A stretch of DNA of 36,478 nt from Deinococcus cellulosilyticus NBRC 106333 = KACC 11606 (lineage in GTDB: Bacteria > Deinococcota > Deinococci > Deinococcales > Deinococcaceae), in assembly GCF_007990775.1 (NCBI RefSeq), contig NZ_BJXB01000039.1:1-36478 (forward strand), read 5' to 3'. Of the stretch, positions 15,512 through 22,501 are shown piece after piece. The notes below the pieces were generated by a model. It searched no databases. It was not told the origin of the DNA and worked only from the letters and a program-made list of their open reading frames with translations. Position 1 is the stretch's first letter. Every line of letters starts with the position of its first letter. The translations under genes were made by a program, and so were the position numbers.

Positions 15512-15667
15512 ATGAAAAAACGCTCGTTCCGCACAAACAAGCGTACCACAAAGGCAGAACCCAAGACCAGCACCCTGGTCACAGTTGCAACGGTCCTCGG
15601 GATCGTTGTCAGCCTTCTGACCATTGTGAGCAAACTTGTTGAGCTGATTGCCCTGCTGACCAAGTAA
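15512..15667 (+). CDS. 51-aa single-helix membrane protein
   Basis: Starts MKKRSFRTNKRTTKAEPKTS, a very basic head, followed by one hydrophobic helix at about residues 21-49 (TLVTVATVLGIVVSLLTIV and on to LIALLTK). The SD is perfect (AAAGGAGGTGA) but CCTCC just upstream can pair with its GGAGG, and a terminator-like hairpin lies in the leader. A short basic, membrane-spanning peptide under double leader control is the pattern of type I toxins; that reading is an inference, and a plain small membrane protein is equally possible. It faces away from cluster 1. Confidence 0.65.
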   Translation: MKKRSFRTNKRTTKAEPKTSTLVTVATVLGIVVSLLTIVSKLVELIALLTK

Positions 15668-15704
15668 CCTGATTGTCACAACCCCTCCGGGGGCTCTTTA
15701 CACT

Positions 15705-16480
15705 GCCCCTCCAGGCCGGGAAACGCCGCATGTTTCCCCGAGTCTCCAGGCCAAACGACGCATGTTCCCCTCAGCCTGACGCCCCATCTCAGACACCCAT
15801 CACCCTGGGCTGAATCTCTCGAAAAAAAAGGTGCCAACATTTTTTTCGAGAGAGATGCCTGCTGCAAGCACATCTTTCCACTTCCCCTCCACCCTGGGTT
15901 GTGAAGGGGGCTGGGTCTTAATCGTTCTTTTCATGGGGCTTTGCCCCATGGAAAAACGATTCAGGCACAGGCGAAGCGTCACCCCCTTCACGACAAACCA
16001 CCACCACAGGGGCCGCTTTTCCTGCAGCTCCGCTCCCCGTTCAGGGGACGCCCGGTTGCACCGGGCGAGGAGCGTCCCTGGGCCTTCCCCGGGCCTGACC
16101 CCGCAGACCTTCCGCTTTCTGCCTTTGCGCTGGCTCTGGCCCTGCAGAAACCCTGAGATCCCACCACCTTTCTGGCTCAAAGGTGGTCCCACCATTCCTG
16201 CAGCAGGCAGTGGCCCTGGCCCAACACCAGTTGCTGTCAGCACCCTGGGCGGACAGGCCCGAACGCGGCAGCGGGTTCTTTTCGGCTGGAAGGGGAAAGC
16301 AGGGCTGATCAGCGACCAGAGGAAGCTGATCGTTCAGCCCTGCGGTGCTGCAAAGCAGCATTCTCCTGGAGGCCGGGGCTTCGCCCAAATGGATCTTTTG
16401 ACCTTTCTGGAAAAACCTCTCCAGATCCGCAAACAAGAAAAGCACCTCTGTCCATGCCCTGGGGTGAGGCCGGTCCTGGC
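15705..16480. ncRNA. Large structured RNA candidate, copy A
   Basis: No credible gene in about 800 bp, but many stems. In order: two CGCATGTT-containing repeats (15720-15770); CTCTCG + A run / T run + CGAGAG (15816-15852); GTGAAGGGGG / CCCCCTTCAC (15901-15991) enclosing AATCGTT / AACGATT and conserved GGCGAAGCG; a 50-nt block identical to copy C (16028-16077) with CGCTCC/GGAGCG and CGCCCGG/CCGGGCG stems; GCAGGGCTGA / TCAGCCCTGC enclosing CAGCGACCnnnGGAAGCTG (16299-16343). The same order of stems with compensatory changes is seen in copy C. Orientation is unproven; the plus strand is favoured because the next genes point that way. Confidence 0.6.
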
Positions 16481-16571
16481 TGTGCTTGACTCGGTTCAAT
16501 CAAATCATTTTTGTAACGTTTCTGTGAGACTTACACTTTCCCCAAAATGTAACATCCTCTACACTAAACCC

Positions 16572-16694
16572 ATGAAGAAACGAGCGCTGCTGGTATTGTT
16601 TATGGTATTGGGAACTGCTTTAGCCCGGCCCTGCAACATGTGTGTGGTGGTAATTCAGGAACCTTCCACCTGCACCAAAGCGTGTAAACAGTGA
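16572..16694 (+). CDS. 40-aa secreted cysteine-rich peptide
   Basis: Starts MKKRALLVLFMVLGTALARP: a signal peptide of about 18 residues, then a mature peptide of about 22 residues with four cysteines (positions 21, 24, 34 and 38, as CNMC and CTKAC), enough for two disulfides. A TACACT -10 box ends six bases before the ATG and there is no SD, so it is read as leaderless. A strong terminator follows at 16711. Possible roles are a secreted signal, a small bacteriocin or a metal-binding peptide; nothing here decides between them. Confidence 0.6.
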   Translation: MKKRALLVLFMVLGTALARPCNMCVVVIQEPSTCTKACKQ

Positions 16695-16710
16695 CCTCTC
16701 AGCAAGAATC

Positions 16711-16740
16711 AACACCCCGGTACTTCCGGGGTGTTCTTTT
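16711..16740 (+). terminator. Intrinsic terminator
   Basis: Perfect 10-bp stem AACACCCCGG / CCGGGGTGTT with a 5-nt loop and CTTTT, shared by the convergent genes ending at 16694 and 16740. Confidence 0.85.
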
Positions 16741-16994
16741 CACTGGTCGTCTTGCACTTCCAGCAGCTGCTTGGCTGCTCGCCTCAATTCTTCGTCCTCT
16801 CCCACCCTGGCGTAATGCTCCAGGGCGTCCAGCACCAGCCGGGTGTTTGGAACGTCCAGAATGGCGAACAGCACGTACAGGTTGATCTGGAAAGCATCAG
16901 AATACAGGCTCAAAAGCAGTTGCTTCATCAGGGCACTGGCATGCAAATCCGGGTTGCTGAGGACAAACCGGGCAATCTGTTCATACACTCCCAT
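16740..16994 (-). CDS. Hypothetical protein in the replication operon (84 aa)
   Basis: Starts MGVYEQIARFVLSNPDLHAS, with AGGAGG six bases before an ATG that overlaps the end of the gene before it by 14 bp, so it is probably translationally coupled. The protein is all-helical (MKQLLLSLYSDAFQINLYVLFAILDVPNTRLVLDALEHYA) with a charged C-terminus. It is the third and last gene of the PrimPol operon and may help replication or its control. Family not recognised. Confidence 0.7.
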   Translation of the reverse strand: MGVYEQIARFVLSNPDLHASALMKQLLLSLYSDAFQINLYVLFAILDVPNTRLVLDALEHYARVGEDEELRRAAKQLLEVQDDQ

Positions 16995-17268
16995 CACTTG
17001 CCTCCTGCCTCCCTCCATCTTCACACAGCCAGCGCAAGATGTATGCGTCATCCCAGTCCAGCTGCACGCTATCGGTGACTTCGGCCTCTCCGGATTCATC
17101 GTCTGTCACCTCGATGCCCAGGGACCACCAGGGCAACTCTTCATTTGTGAGCTGCATTTCCTGCATCCGTGCCCTGGCCAGTGCAAGGCTGGCCTTTCCC
17201 GTGGGCTGGTCCACGTCTTCCAGAATGCCTCTGGAGGGGCACCACAGCACGTACCGGCTGCTGACCAT
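16981..17268 (-). CDS. Hypothetical protein in the replication operon (95 aa)
   Basis: The ATG shares one base with the stop of the PrimPol gene (TGATG), and GGTGAGG serves as SD; a GTG one codon earlier is possible. The protein starts MVSSRYVLWCPSRGILEDVD and has a very acidic second half (VTDDESGEAEVTDSVQLDWDDAY). Tight coupling to the PrimPol gene suggests a partner in plasmid replication. Family not recognised. Confidence 0.7.
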   Translation of the reverse strand: MVSSRYVLWCPSRGILEDVDQPTGKASLALARARMQEMQLTNEELPWWSLGIEVTDDESGEAEVTDSVQLDWDDAYILRWLCEDGGRQEASDGSV

Positions 17269-18188
17269 CACCTCACCCCCCAGGCTTTTCTGGCGGGTTT
17301 ACGGAACGCTGAACGCACGCTGGCCTGGAAGTGGCTGGCCGTGTAGGGTTCAACCACATTTTTGGTGTTGACCACTGGCAACGAGGCAATCCAGCGGTCA
17401 GCCACTTCCAGGGTTTCTTCCAGGGTGTATCCGGCGTCTCGCATCTGGGTGGCCAGGTAAAAGCCGCTGTCGTTGCGGCCTGCACCTTGCATGATCCTGC
17501 GGTGGGCCCAGATGAACAGCACATCCACTGGAACGTTCCTGTCGGCGGTGGTGCTGCGGGTCACTGCTGCAGGAGCCTGGGTCTGCAGGGAGGGAGCGGA
17601 CAGCAAACCCAGAACTTCCCGCAAGGTCCTGGGCAACACCTCCAGGGGTTCTGGCGTGAGGGACCGGAGCAGTTGGTAAGGGCCGTCTTCGGTGCGGGTG
17701 GGGGGCAGCATGGCAAGGCCACCATCTGCACGGATGTCCAGGCCCGGGTAGTCCCTGAGTTGCTGGTGGGTTTTGGAGTTCAGGGTGGCCACTTGCCAAC
17801 CGGGGTGCTGGACGTACACATGGAAGCCTCCGGACGGGGTTTTCACATGGGGACGCAGTTGCAGTTGCTCCAGCAGCAGCTGGCCGTCTGTGCCGTCGAA
17901 GTCCAGCACAATCACCCGACTGAAAGCTCCGGTCACCAGGGCGAGGCCCCGGGCATTGCATTGAACAAACCAGGTCTGGAGTTCTGCAGGGGTGGGGCGT
18001 CTGGAAGTGAAGTCACTCCAGTTGCCGCGTTTCTTTGGCTGGCCGTTTACCAGCACTTCCCGGTAGTGGCCGCTGGCGGTCAGGGCCCCGTAGTGGGGTT
18101 GTTTCTTGTAAACGCCATAAACGCCTGTGGGAATGACAGAAAATCCTTGCTGCACGTATTTGGTTGCTGCTTCGAGCATGGGGTTCAT
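17268..18188 (-). CDS. PrimPol-type replication protein (bifunctional DNA primase/polymerase)
   Basis: A 306-aa protein of the archaeo-eukaryotic primase superfamily as found in plasmid and phage replication genes. Residues about 1-200 form the primase-polymerase domain: GFSVIPTG near the N-terminus, the catalytic Asp pair in LDFDG (Asp96, Asp98), the SGGFHVY nucleotide-binding motif (residues 119-125) and the later Asp in GLDIRADGG (Asp151). The C-terminal about 100 residues are helical and may be the primase C-terminal domain; no helicase domain is fused, so a helicase would come from elsewhere. GGGAGG lies six bases before the ATG. The promoter has the cluster 2 palindrome but the leader lacks the hairpin. 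Most likely the initiator/primase of this replicon. Confidence 0.85.
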   Translation of the reverse strand: MNPMLEAATKYVQQGFSVIPTGVYGVYKKQPHYGALTASGHYREVLVNGQPKKRGNWSDFTSRRPTPAELQTWFVQCNARGLALVTGAFSRVIVLDFDGTDGQLLLEQLQLRPHVKTPSGGFHVYVQHPGWQVATLNSKTHQQLRDYPGLDIRADGGLAMLPPTRTEDGPYQLLRSLTPEPLEVLPRTLREVLGLLSAPSLQTQAPAAVTRSTTADRNVPVDVLFIWAHRRIMQGAGRNDSGFYLATQMRDAGYTLEETLEVADRWIASLPVVNTKNVVEPYTASHFQASVRSAFRKPARKAWGVR

Positions 18189-18207
18189 GTGGCCTCCCAG
18201 ATGTCTT

Positions 18208-18236
18208 ATTATAACATTTAAATGCTATGATGTCAA
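18208..18236 (-). promoter_or_regulatory. Cluster 2 promoter/operator of the PrimPol operon
   Basis: TTGACA (18231-18236) - 17 bp - TATAAT (18208-18213) on the minus strand, with AGCATTTAAATGTT in the spacer. The leader is only about 20 nt and has no GGGACA hairpin, unlike other cluster 2 genes. Confidence 0.85.
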
Positions 18237-18277
18237 AAGGTTTTATGATGTCCAGGACCACAAAAACCCCATCTATA

Positions 18278-18316
18278 GTATCAAACTTTCACAGTTTAGT
18301 GTACCAAACTTTCACA
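18278..18316. repeat. Two 16-bp direct repeats, iteron-like
   Basis: GTATCAAACTTTCACA (18278-18293) and GTACCAAACTTTCACA (18301-18316) are spaced 23 bp apart, about 40 bp upstream of the replication promoter. Two turns of helix between copies and the place next to the replication gene suit an initiator-binding site, but only two copies are seen. The second overlaps the end of the gene at 18312. Confidence 0.5.
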
Positions 18317-18656
18317 CTTCAATCACCTGCAAGCCTTCAGGGGTAAGGGTCAGGTGCTCCAGCACCTGCGGTGGCCCTGGCTGGCCTGTTGGCCTCTGGT
18401 AATGCACCAAACCCCGTAACATCAGGCCCTGGGCCTCCAGCATCCTGGAAAAGAGGGCTCGGTTCAGGCGCAACACGTCTTCAACCGTCCGGTGGGCATA
18501 CCCGTGGTCAAAAACGAAACTGGAATACACGCAATAAAGCTTCTCAAAGCCTGCATCCCCGGTGTCTTCGGTGTGATACCTGCACACTTCCACCTCACAG
18601 GTGTAGCGGATCTGCTGCAGGGCCACGCCTGCAGGTCTTGTGGGTTCAGTTTTCAT
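18312..18656 (-). CDS. Cluster 2 hypothetical protein (114 aa)
   Basis: Starts MKTEPTRPAGVALQQIRYTC with CACCAGGAGG in the conserved leader position; the longer frame has no SD. A soluble alpha/beta protein (EVEVCRYHTEDTGDAGFEKLYCVYSSFVFDHGYAHRTVEDVLRLN) with no recognised domain. It lies upstream of the replication operon and no terminator is seen after it, so read-through into the PrimPol promoter region is possible. Confidence 0.7.
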   Translation of the reverse strand: MKTEPTRPAGVALQQIRYTCEVEVCRYHTEDTGDAGFEKLYCVYSSFVFDHGYAHRTVEDVLRLNRALFSRMLEAQGLMLRGLVHYQRPTGQPGPPQVLEHLTLTPEGLQVIEV

Positions 18657-18676
18657 GGTGACCTCCTGGTGAATGT

Positions 18677-18734
18677 GCTGAGGGTGTCCCGCCCTCAGCA
18701 ACACAATTATAACATTTAAATGCTAAATTCAGGT
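18677..18734 (-). promoter_or_regulatory. Cluster 2 promoter and leader hairpin (gene 18656)
   Basis: TATAAT at 18706-18711, preceded on the minus strand by the AGCATTTAAATGTT palindrome; the -35 region is poor. The leader stem GCTGAGGG / CCCTCAGC has loop CGGGACA, followed by CACCAGGAGG. Confidence 0.75.
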
Positions 18735-18753
18735 CAGAATTTCAGCTTCACGG

Positions 18754-18777
18754 AAAGAAAAAAGACCCCTTCGGGTC
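18754..18777 (-). terminator. Intrinsic terminator
   Basis: GACCC / GGGTC stem with a T run (TTTTTTCTTT) on the minus strand, 22 bp after the stop at 18800. Confidence 0.8.
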
Positions 18778-18799
18778 CATTCCATCATTGCATGAATCA

Positions 18800-19012
18800 T
18801 CACCATTCAGCAGGATCGTGCTCGTACTCCACCTCAACATCTCCACCAAACACAGCTGGACCGTAACGGCGTGGAGGATCTTCCTCTGGGTCCGGCTCTG
18901 GCCCCAGGTCCTCTTCTCCGTATTCGCCTTGCTGGGCTTCAGGGTCATCCAGCACCGAATCCCAGTTCATCCGCAAGAAACCTTCCTGCAGGCCCTGGTT
19001 CAGCTCATCCAT
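18800..19012 (-). CDS. Very acidic small protein (70 aa)
   Basis: Starts MDELNQGLQEGFLRMNWDSV; AGGAGG lies six bases before the ATG and the start overlaps the end of 19005-19346 by 8 bp, so the two are coupled. About a third of the residues are Asp or Glu (GEYGEEDLGPEPDPEEDPP), with very few basic residues. Such composition is typical of DNA-mimic or protein-masking proteins, for example anti-restriction proteins, but also of disordered linkers; the function is not proven. Confidence 0.65.
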   Translation of the reverse strand: MDELNQGLQEGFLRMNWDSVLDDPEAQQGEYGEEDLGPEPDPEEDPPRRYGPAVFGGDVEVEYEHDPAEW

Positions 19013-19346
19013 GGGTGACCTCCTCCGGGTAGATGCCGAGGTCCAGGGGCGTGATGCACAGGCAGTTGTAGGGTGCGCTGCAGCAGCAGCGCAAGACCCT
19101 GGGGGTGTCCTGAGAGGGTTCTGCAAAGGCGTATTCGTCGGTGGGTTCGGTGCCAGCAGGGATCTGCCGGGCCACTTCTGCCACGGCTGCGGCCAGCGGC
19201 TGCAAGTCAAATTCCCGCACGAGGCTTTCAGCGGTCAGCATGGCCAGCTGGGCTTCGGGCCACTCCTGGCGTTCCAGGTGGTGCCTGGCAGCCTGGATCA
19301 GCAGGTCTGTGTAAATGTGGGGCTGGTAAAAATTCGGGGTGTCCAT
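19005..19346 (-). CDS. Cluster 2 hypothetical protein (113 aa)
   Basis: Starts MDTPNFYQPHIYTDLLIQAA in the conserved leader (CACCAGGAGAAG). The first 65 residues read as a helical repeat (LLIQAARHHLERQEWPEAQLAMLTAESLVREFDLQPLAAAVAEVA), like tetratricopeptide helices. The C-terminal part has a cysteine cluster (RCCCSAPYNCLC) that could bind metal. First gene of a two-gene unit with the acidic protein. Confidence 0.7.
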   Translation of the reverse strand: MDTPNFYQPHIYTDLLIQAARHHLERQEWPEAQLAMLTAESLVREFDLQPLAAAVAEVARQIPAGTEPTDEYAFAEPSQDTPRVLRCCCSAPYNCLCITPLDLGIYPEEVTHG

Positions 19347-19369
19347 GTTCTTCTCCTGGTGGTGGTTTC

Positions 19370-19429
19370 CTGGTGGATGTCCCGTCCACCAGATGTTAAT
19401 ATTTTAACATTTAAATGCTAGATTGTAAA
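19370..19429 (-). promoter_or_regulatory. Cluster 2 promoter and leader hairpin (gene 19346)
   Basis: TTTACA (19424-19429) - 17 bp - TAAAAT (19401-19406), with AGCATTTAAATGTT in the spacer. Perfect 8-bp leader stem CTGGTGGA / TCCACCAG with loop CGGGACA, then CCACCAGGAG. Confidence 0.85.
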
Positions 19430-19452
19430 ACCAATTCTTCGTTTGAAACAAT

Positions 19453-19474
19453 AAAAAAGCCCGATTTCTCGGGC
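19453..19474 (-). terminator. Intrinsic terminator
   Basis: GCCCGA / TCGGGC with a TTTC loop and a T run on the minus strand, 17 bp after the stop at 19491. Confidence 0.85.
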
Positions 19475-19490
19475 TTCGTTCACTGTGTTT

Positions 19491-19910
19491 TCACTCAAAG
19501 AGTTCCAGGATGCGCTCTTTGGTCTTCTGGGTGAGGCGGCTCTGGCGGAAGATTTCGCGGACCATCTCCACAGTGTCCTCTGCTTTGCCTTCCAGGTGGC
19601 GCTTGAGGGCGCTGGTGAGGTCCAGACCGTACACCGGAGAACCTTTGGGGTTCAAAAAGTCACCCTGCACGTTGTGAATGGCGAAAACATGGGCCAACTC
19701 GGTGAGGTGCTGCTCAATCTGGGAGAATTTTTCTGCGGCCACTTTCTTGCCCTGGAGGTCTGCGCGGGTGAAGTTCAGCAGGCCAATCTGACCGTCTTTT
19801 TTGGCAATCTTGGCGTAGTAGTCGCGCACGTAACGCAGGCCGTCATAGAGGCTTTCTTCGTATTTGGCGAGGGTTTCTCCGAGTTCGATAAAGTTCACGA
19901 TGGTTTCCAT
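19491..19910 (-). CDS. Cluster 2 hypothetical protein (139 aa)
   Basis: Starts METIVNFIELGETLAKYEES with the conserved CCACCAGGAGC leader. The protein is almost wholly helical and charged (LYDGLRYVRDYYAKIAKKDG and HLTELAHVFAIHNVQGDFLN), without membrane helices. I do not recognise the family. Complete single-gene unit with promoter, hairpin leader and terminator. Confidence 0.75.
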   Translation of the reverse strand: METIVNFIELGETLAKYEESLYDGLRYVRDYYAKIAKKDGQIGLLNFTRADLQGKKVAAEKFSQIEQHLTELAHVFAIHNVQGDFLNPKGSPVYGLDLTSALKRHLEGKAEDTVEMVREIFRQSRLTQKTKERILELFE

Positions 19911-19936
19911 GTTTTCAGCTCCTGGTGGGGAAATTT

Positions 19937-19997
19937 GTCTGAGGATGTCCCGTCCTCAGACTGACTTAATTGTAGCATTTAAATGTTATATTGTCAA
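19937..19997 (-). promoter_or_regulatory. Cluster 2 promoter and leader hairpin (gene 19910)
   Basis: TTGACA (19992-19997) - 17 bp - TACAAT (19969-19974), spacer with AACATTTAAATGCT. Perfect 9-bp leader stem GTCTGAGGA / TCCTCAGAC with loop CGGGACA, then CCACCAGGAGC. Confidence 0.85.
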
Positions 19998-20048
19998 GCA
20001 ATATTTTTTGTTCCACACGAATAAAATCTTAAAAACCACAAAACCAAA

Positions 20049-20061
20049 GCCCTCTCGGGGC
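20049..20061 (-). terminator. Weak terminator hairpin
   Basis: GCCC / GGGC around a short loop, just after the stop at 20068, with TTTGGTTTT on the minus strand. Short stem, so low confidence. Confidence 0.4.
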
Positions 20062-20067
20062 GTTTTT

Positions 20068-20349
20068 TCAGCGGGGAATCCACCAAAGTTCTTTTTCGAA
20101 CAAGATGACAATGAAGGTGCTGGTGCCATCTCCATTCCACTCCCGCACAACTCCATGCGTAGGCTGGGGCACTCCAATCATGCCAGGCCCCTGGCGTCGT
20201 TGTTCATCCCTGTACCAGTTTTCTGCACCATAACGGTTCCCTGGGAAGCGTTTGACCTCGGTGTACTGCTTGTTTTTGATGGCATCTTTGTATTTTTTCC
20301 CGTGAAGGGCCATCACAAATTCCACGGTTCCTGCAGGTTTATGTTTCAT
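20068..20349 (-). CDS. Cluster 2 hypothetical protein (93 aa)
   Basis: Starts MKHKPAGTVEFVMALHGKKY with TCACCAGGAGC in the conserved leader. A basic protein rich in aromatic residues (NRYGAENWYRDEQRR, FIVILFEKELWWIPR), probably beta-rich and possibly nucleic-acid binding by charge alone. No recognised domain. Single-gene unit; rightmost gene of the first cluster 2 block, directly beside structured RNA candidate B. Confidence 0.7.
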   Translation of the reverse strand: MKHKPAGTVEFVMALHGKKYKDAIKNKQYTEVKRFPGNRYGAENWYRDEQRRQGPGMIGVPQPTHGVVREWNGDGTSTFIVILFEKELWWIPR

Positions 20350-20374
20350 GGCTTCAGCTCCTGGTGAGGATTCA

Positions 20375-20433
20375 TCAAGGGTGTCCCATCCCCCGACTGA
20401 TCTAATTTTAACATTTAAATGTTATATTATCAA
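20375..20433 (-). promoter_or_regulatory. Cluster 2 promoter and leader hairpin (gene 20349)
   Basis: TTGATA (20428-20433) - 17 bp - TAAAAT (20405-20410), spacer with AACATTTAAATGTT. The leader stem TCGGGGG / CCCTTGA keeps pairing through two G-U pairs; loop ATGGGACA; then CACCAGGAGC. Confidence 0.85.
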
Positions 20434-20459
20434 GTCTATATGCCGTTCTACACAATAAA

Positions 20460-21075
20460 AACTGCATTCGGTAGGGAATCCCAGGAGCGAGCCGGGTCCC
20501 ACATGGAGGTGCGTGGGCAGTCCTGTTGTGGCGTTCCAGGTTCCGAGTATGCTCGGACAGGGTGAGTGAGGGGGTGGTCCGAGCACCACAACCCCACCAG
20601 TCCTCTCCCCCAACTGCTTCGTCCAGGGTCCCACCCTCTCGCTCGCCGTGTTTGTGGCGGGCTCGTGGTTCTGGGTTGGTGCAACAGGGCAACCCAGATC
20701 AGTGGACAAACAGCCGCAAAGCCACTCAGTGTGATTTTTCCGAATCCACAAGCCAAGACTTGTGCTAACCTGAAAGTGCTCTCGGGGACACCTTTCCCGT
20801 TGTGGAATGGTTTTCTGGCAGGACCCTGAGAATCACCCCTCCCTTCGCCCGGAGGGGTTTTCTCTTGCCACTGCAGCAGCACACCGACAACAGACTTACT
20901 GCTTCCCGAGAAGGCCGTGGAAGCCCACTGGGGGCGTTGCGGGGGTGAAACCCCTGCTTGGGGGGTAGGCTGAGCATTGTGAAGCCCTGGCCCAGCGACC
21001 AACGGAAGCTGGGTGCAGTGAAGGGCTGAACGCTTTTCGCTCAGGCGTAGGGGGGGCACCCCCCACCTTCACCTT
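20460..21075. ncRNA. Large structured RNA candidate, copy B (divergent)
   Basis: About 600 bp without a credible gene. The first part holds several hairpins (CCGAG/CTCGG at about 20542, CTGGGTT/AACCCAG at about 20670, CACAAG/CTTGTG at about 20747) and ends in a plus-strand terminator at 20836. The last part (20960-21065) aligns with copy C: CTGAGC / GCTCAG (20970, 21039), AGCCCT / AGGGCT (20983, 21022), CCCAGC / GCTGGG around GACCAACGGAA, then GTAGGGGGG and a C run. It shares only this 3' domain clearly with copies A and C, so it may be a distinct RNA that carries a common module. Confidence 0.5.
20836..20862 (+). terminator. Intrinsic terminator inside region B
   Basis: CCCCTCC / GGAGGGG with an 8-nt loop followed by TTTTCTCTT on the plus strand. 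It suggests that a plus-strand RNA of up to about 400 nt ends here. Confidence 0.65.
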
Positions 21076-21224
21076 CTGGTGTCAGGCTGGATTGATTGCA
21101 GGAACTGAAGCCTTCACAGCCTGCTCACCCCAACAATCACCAAAAAACCAGACTCTCTTCACCCCTGACAGACAATGAGGGTTCTGTTTCGCTGGTTGAT
21201 GTTCTCCTGTACATTGGTGTTGGC

Positions 21225-22412
21225 ATGAAAAAAACACTGATCTTATCCACAATGCTGTTCTTTTCCACCCTCGCCCACGCCGCACAGACCCAGAGCATCA
21301 AAACCCAGCAAGGGGGGAACCTCAAAGTCACCTTGCAGGAATGCTACCGCCAGAATGAGTTTTTTGTGGTGTGCAACTTCAACCTGCAAAACGCAGACCG
21401 TGACCACAAAACCGTGCTGCTGGGCCTCGAAGACGCAAAAGCCAAAGATGGCCAGCAGGCACTGCAGGCCGCCGCTGTCGCTGTGGGTGGAGGAAATTAC
21501 AACACCTCCCCGTATGACAACCTCAACGTGATGTTGCCCGGAGGGGTGACCCAGATGGTGCAGGTGAAATTCCAGCCCGGGGATGCGGCCACCGAACTCA
21601 CCCAGGTGTCCCTGTTTAATGCGGTGTTCCCGGTGACCCCCCTGACCAGTGAGCCGTTCACCTACCCGGTGGTCAATCCCAGAGGTGAACGGCTCAATTC
21701 CCTCACTGAAGGGAACCGGGAAACGGCCGTGGTGTCGTGTTACCGCCTCCCCAGCAAAGAGGTGCACTGCCTGGTGCTGAACCGCAACCTCGGGCTGAAC
21801 CCACTCGAAGTGTCCAGTTATCGGGCCACCCAGCATGCCATCACCCCGGATGGTTTTGCAGTGGTGCCCTTCAACGTTGCGGTGGGGAGCCTGAGCCGGG
21901 ATTTTGGGGATTACAACAGCCGAAATGTGCCTGGCAAGGCTTACCTGGCCAGCTACCTGATGTTCAACCTGCCTGAGGACGTCACGTACCTGCCTGTCCT
22001 GCAGGCTGCAGGCATTCCGTTCCGCAACATCCCCATTGATGGTGCAGAAAGTGAGCGCCTTCTGGCCTTGCAACCCGGACAGCCCTTGCTGGACACCCGC
22101 AACGACAATTACCGTGCGGTGATCTCCGCTTGCAGCTGGGACACCGCAGAAACCGAGTGGGTGAAGTGCAAGGCCACCTTCAAAAGCGCCAACCGACAGA
22201 AACATCAATTGCTTGCCACAGGTGCGTTTGCCATCACCGATGATGGGCTGACCGCCGAGTTCTCCTTTGATGAGCCGTACCAGACGCATGAGGTTCCTGC
22301 AGACGGAACCCTCGATGTGAACGTGTGGCTGAAACCAGCCAGCAAAGACATCAAGGCCATTGCGTACCTGGAGTTTGATGGTCTGGTGTTCCGCAACGTG
22401 CCTGTGAAGTAA
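21225..22412 (+). CDS. Secreted protein with three internal repeats (395 aa)
   Basis: Starts MKKTLILSTMLFFSTLAHAA, a signal peptide with an AHA-A cleavage site. The mature part contains three repeats of about 120-130 residues, each opening with a cysteine pair about ten residues apart: CYRQNEFFVVCNF, CYRLPSKEVHCLV and CSWDTAETEWVKCKA, followed by strand-rich sequence. This suggests three disulfide-stabilised beta domains, Ig-like by guess. TACATT (21210-21215) lies nine bases before the ATG and there is no SD, so it is near-leaderless. The longer in-frame extension lacks signals. Function unknown; it would act outside the cytoplasm. Confidence 0.8.
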   Translation: MKKTLILSTMLFFSTLAHAAQTQSIKTQQGGNLKVTLQECYRQNEFFVVCNFNLQNADRDHKTVLLGLEDAKAKDGQQALQAAAVAVGGGNYNTSPYDNLNVMLPGGVTQMVQVKFQPGDAATELTQVSLFNAVFPVTPLTSEPFTYPVVNPRGERLNSLTEGNRETAVVSCYRLPSKEVHCLVLNRNLGLNPLEVSSYRATQHAITPDGFAVVPFNVAVGSLSRDFGDYNSRNVPGKAYLASYLMFNLPEDVTYLPVLQAAGIPFRNIPIDGAESERLLALQPGQPLLDTRNDNYRAVISACSWDTAETEWVKCKATFKSANRQKHQLLATGAFAITDDGLTAEFSFDEPYQTHEVPADGTLDVNVWLKPASKDIKAIAYLEFDGLVFRNVPVK

Positions 22413-22501
22413 CAAACCGGACCGTGTTCCTGCAATTCCATGATGGGGTGTGGCCTTGCCTCCATATGGGATCAGACGCCCACCAGAAACAAAATTCGCA
22501 A

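Noticed and set aside
15705..16480. Group I or group II intron
   Set aside because: No P/Q/R/S elements or domain V-like hairpin recognised and no interrupted gene at the borders.
15831..16694. Open frame of 287 codons on the plus strand through region A
   Set aside because: No SD or start signal, unnatural composition (long Pro/Arg/Leu runs), and it runs through stems that are conserved as RNA. Only its last 40 codons, with their own leaderless start, look real.
20448..21059. Open frame of 203 codons on the minus strand through region B
   Set aside because: No SD, Pro/Arg/Ser-rich sequence without any domain, and full overlap with hairpins and a plus-strand terminator.
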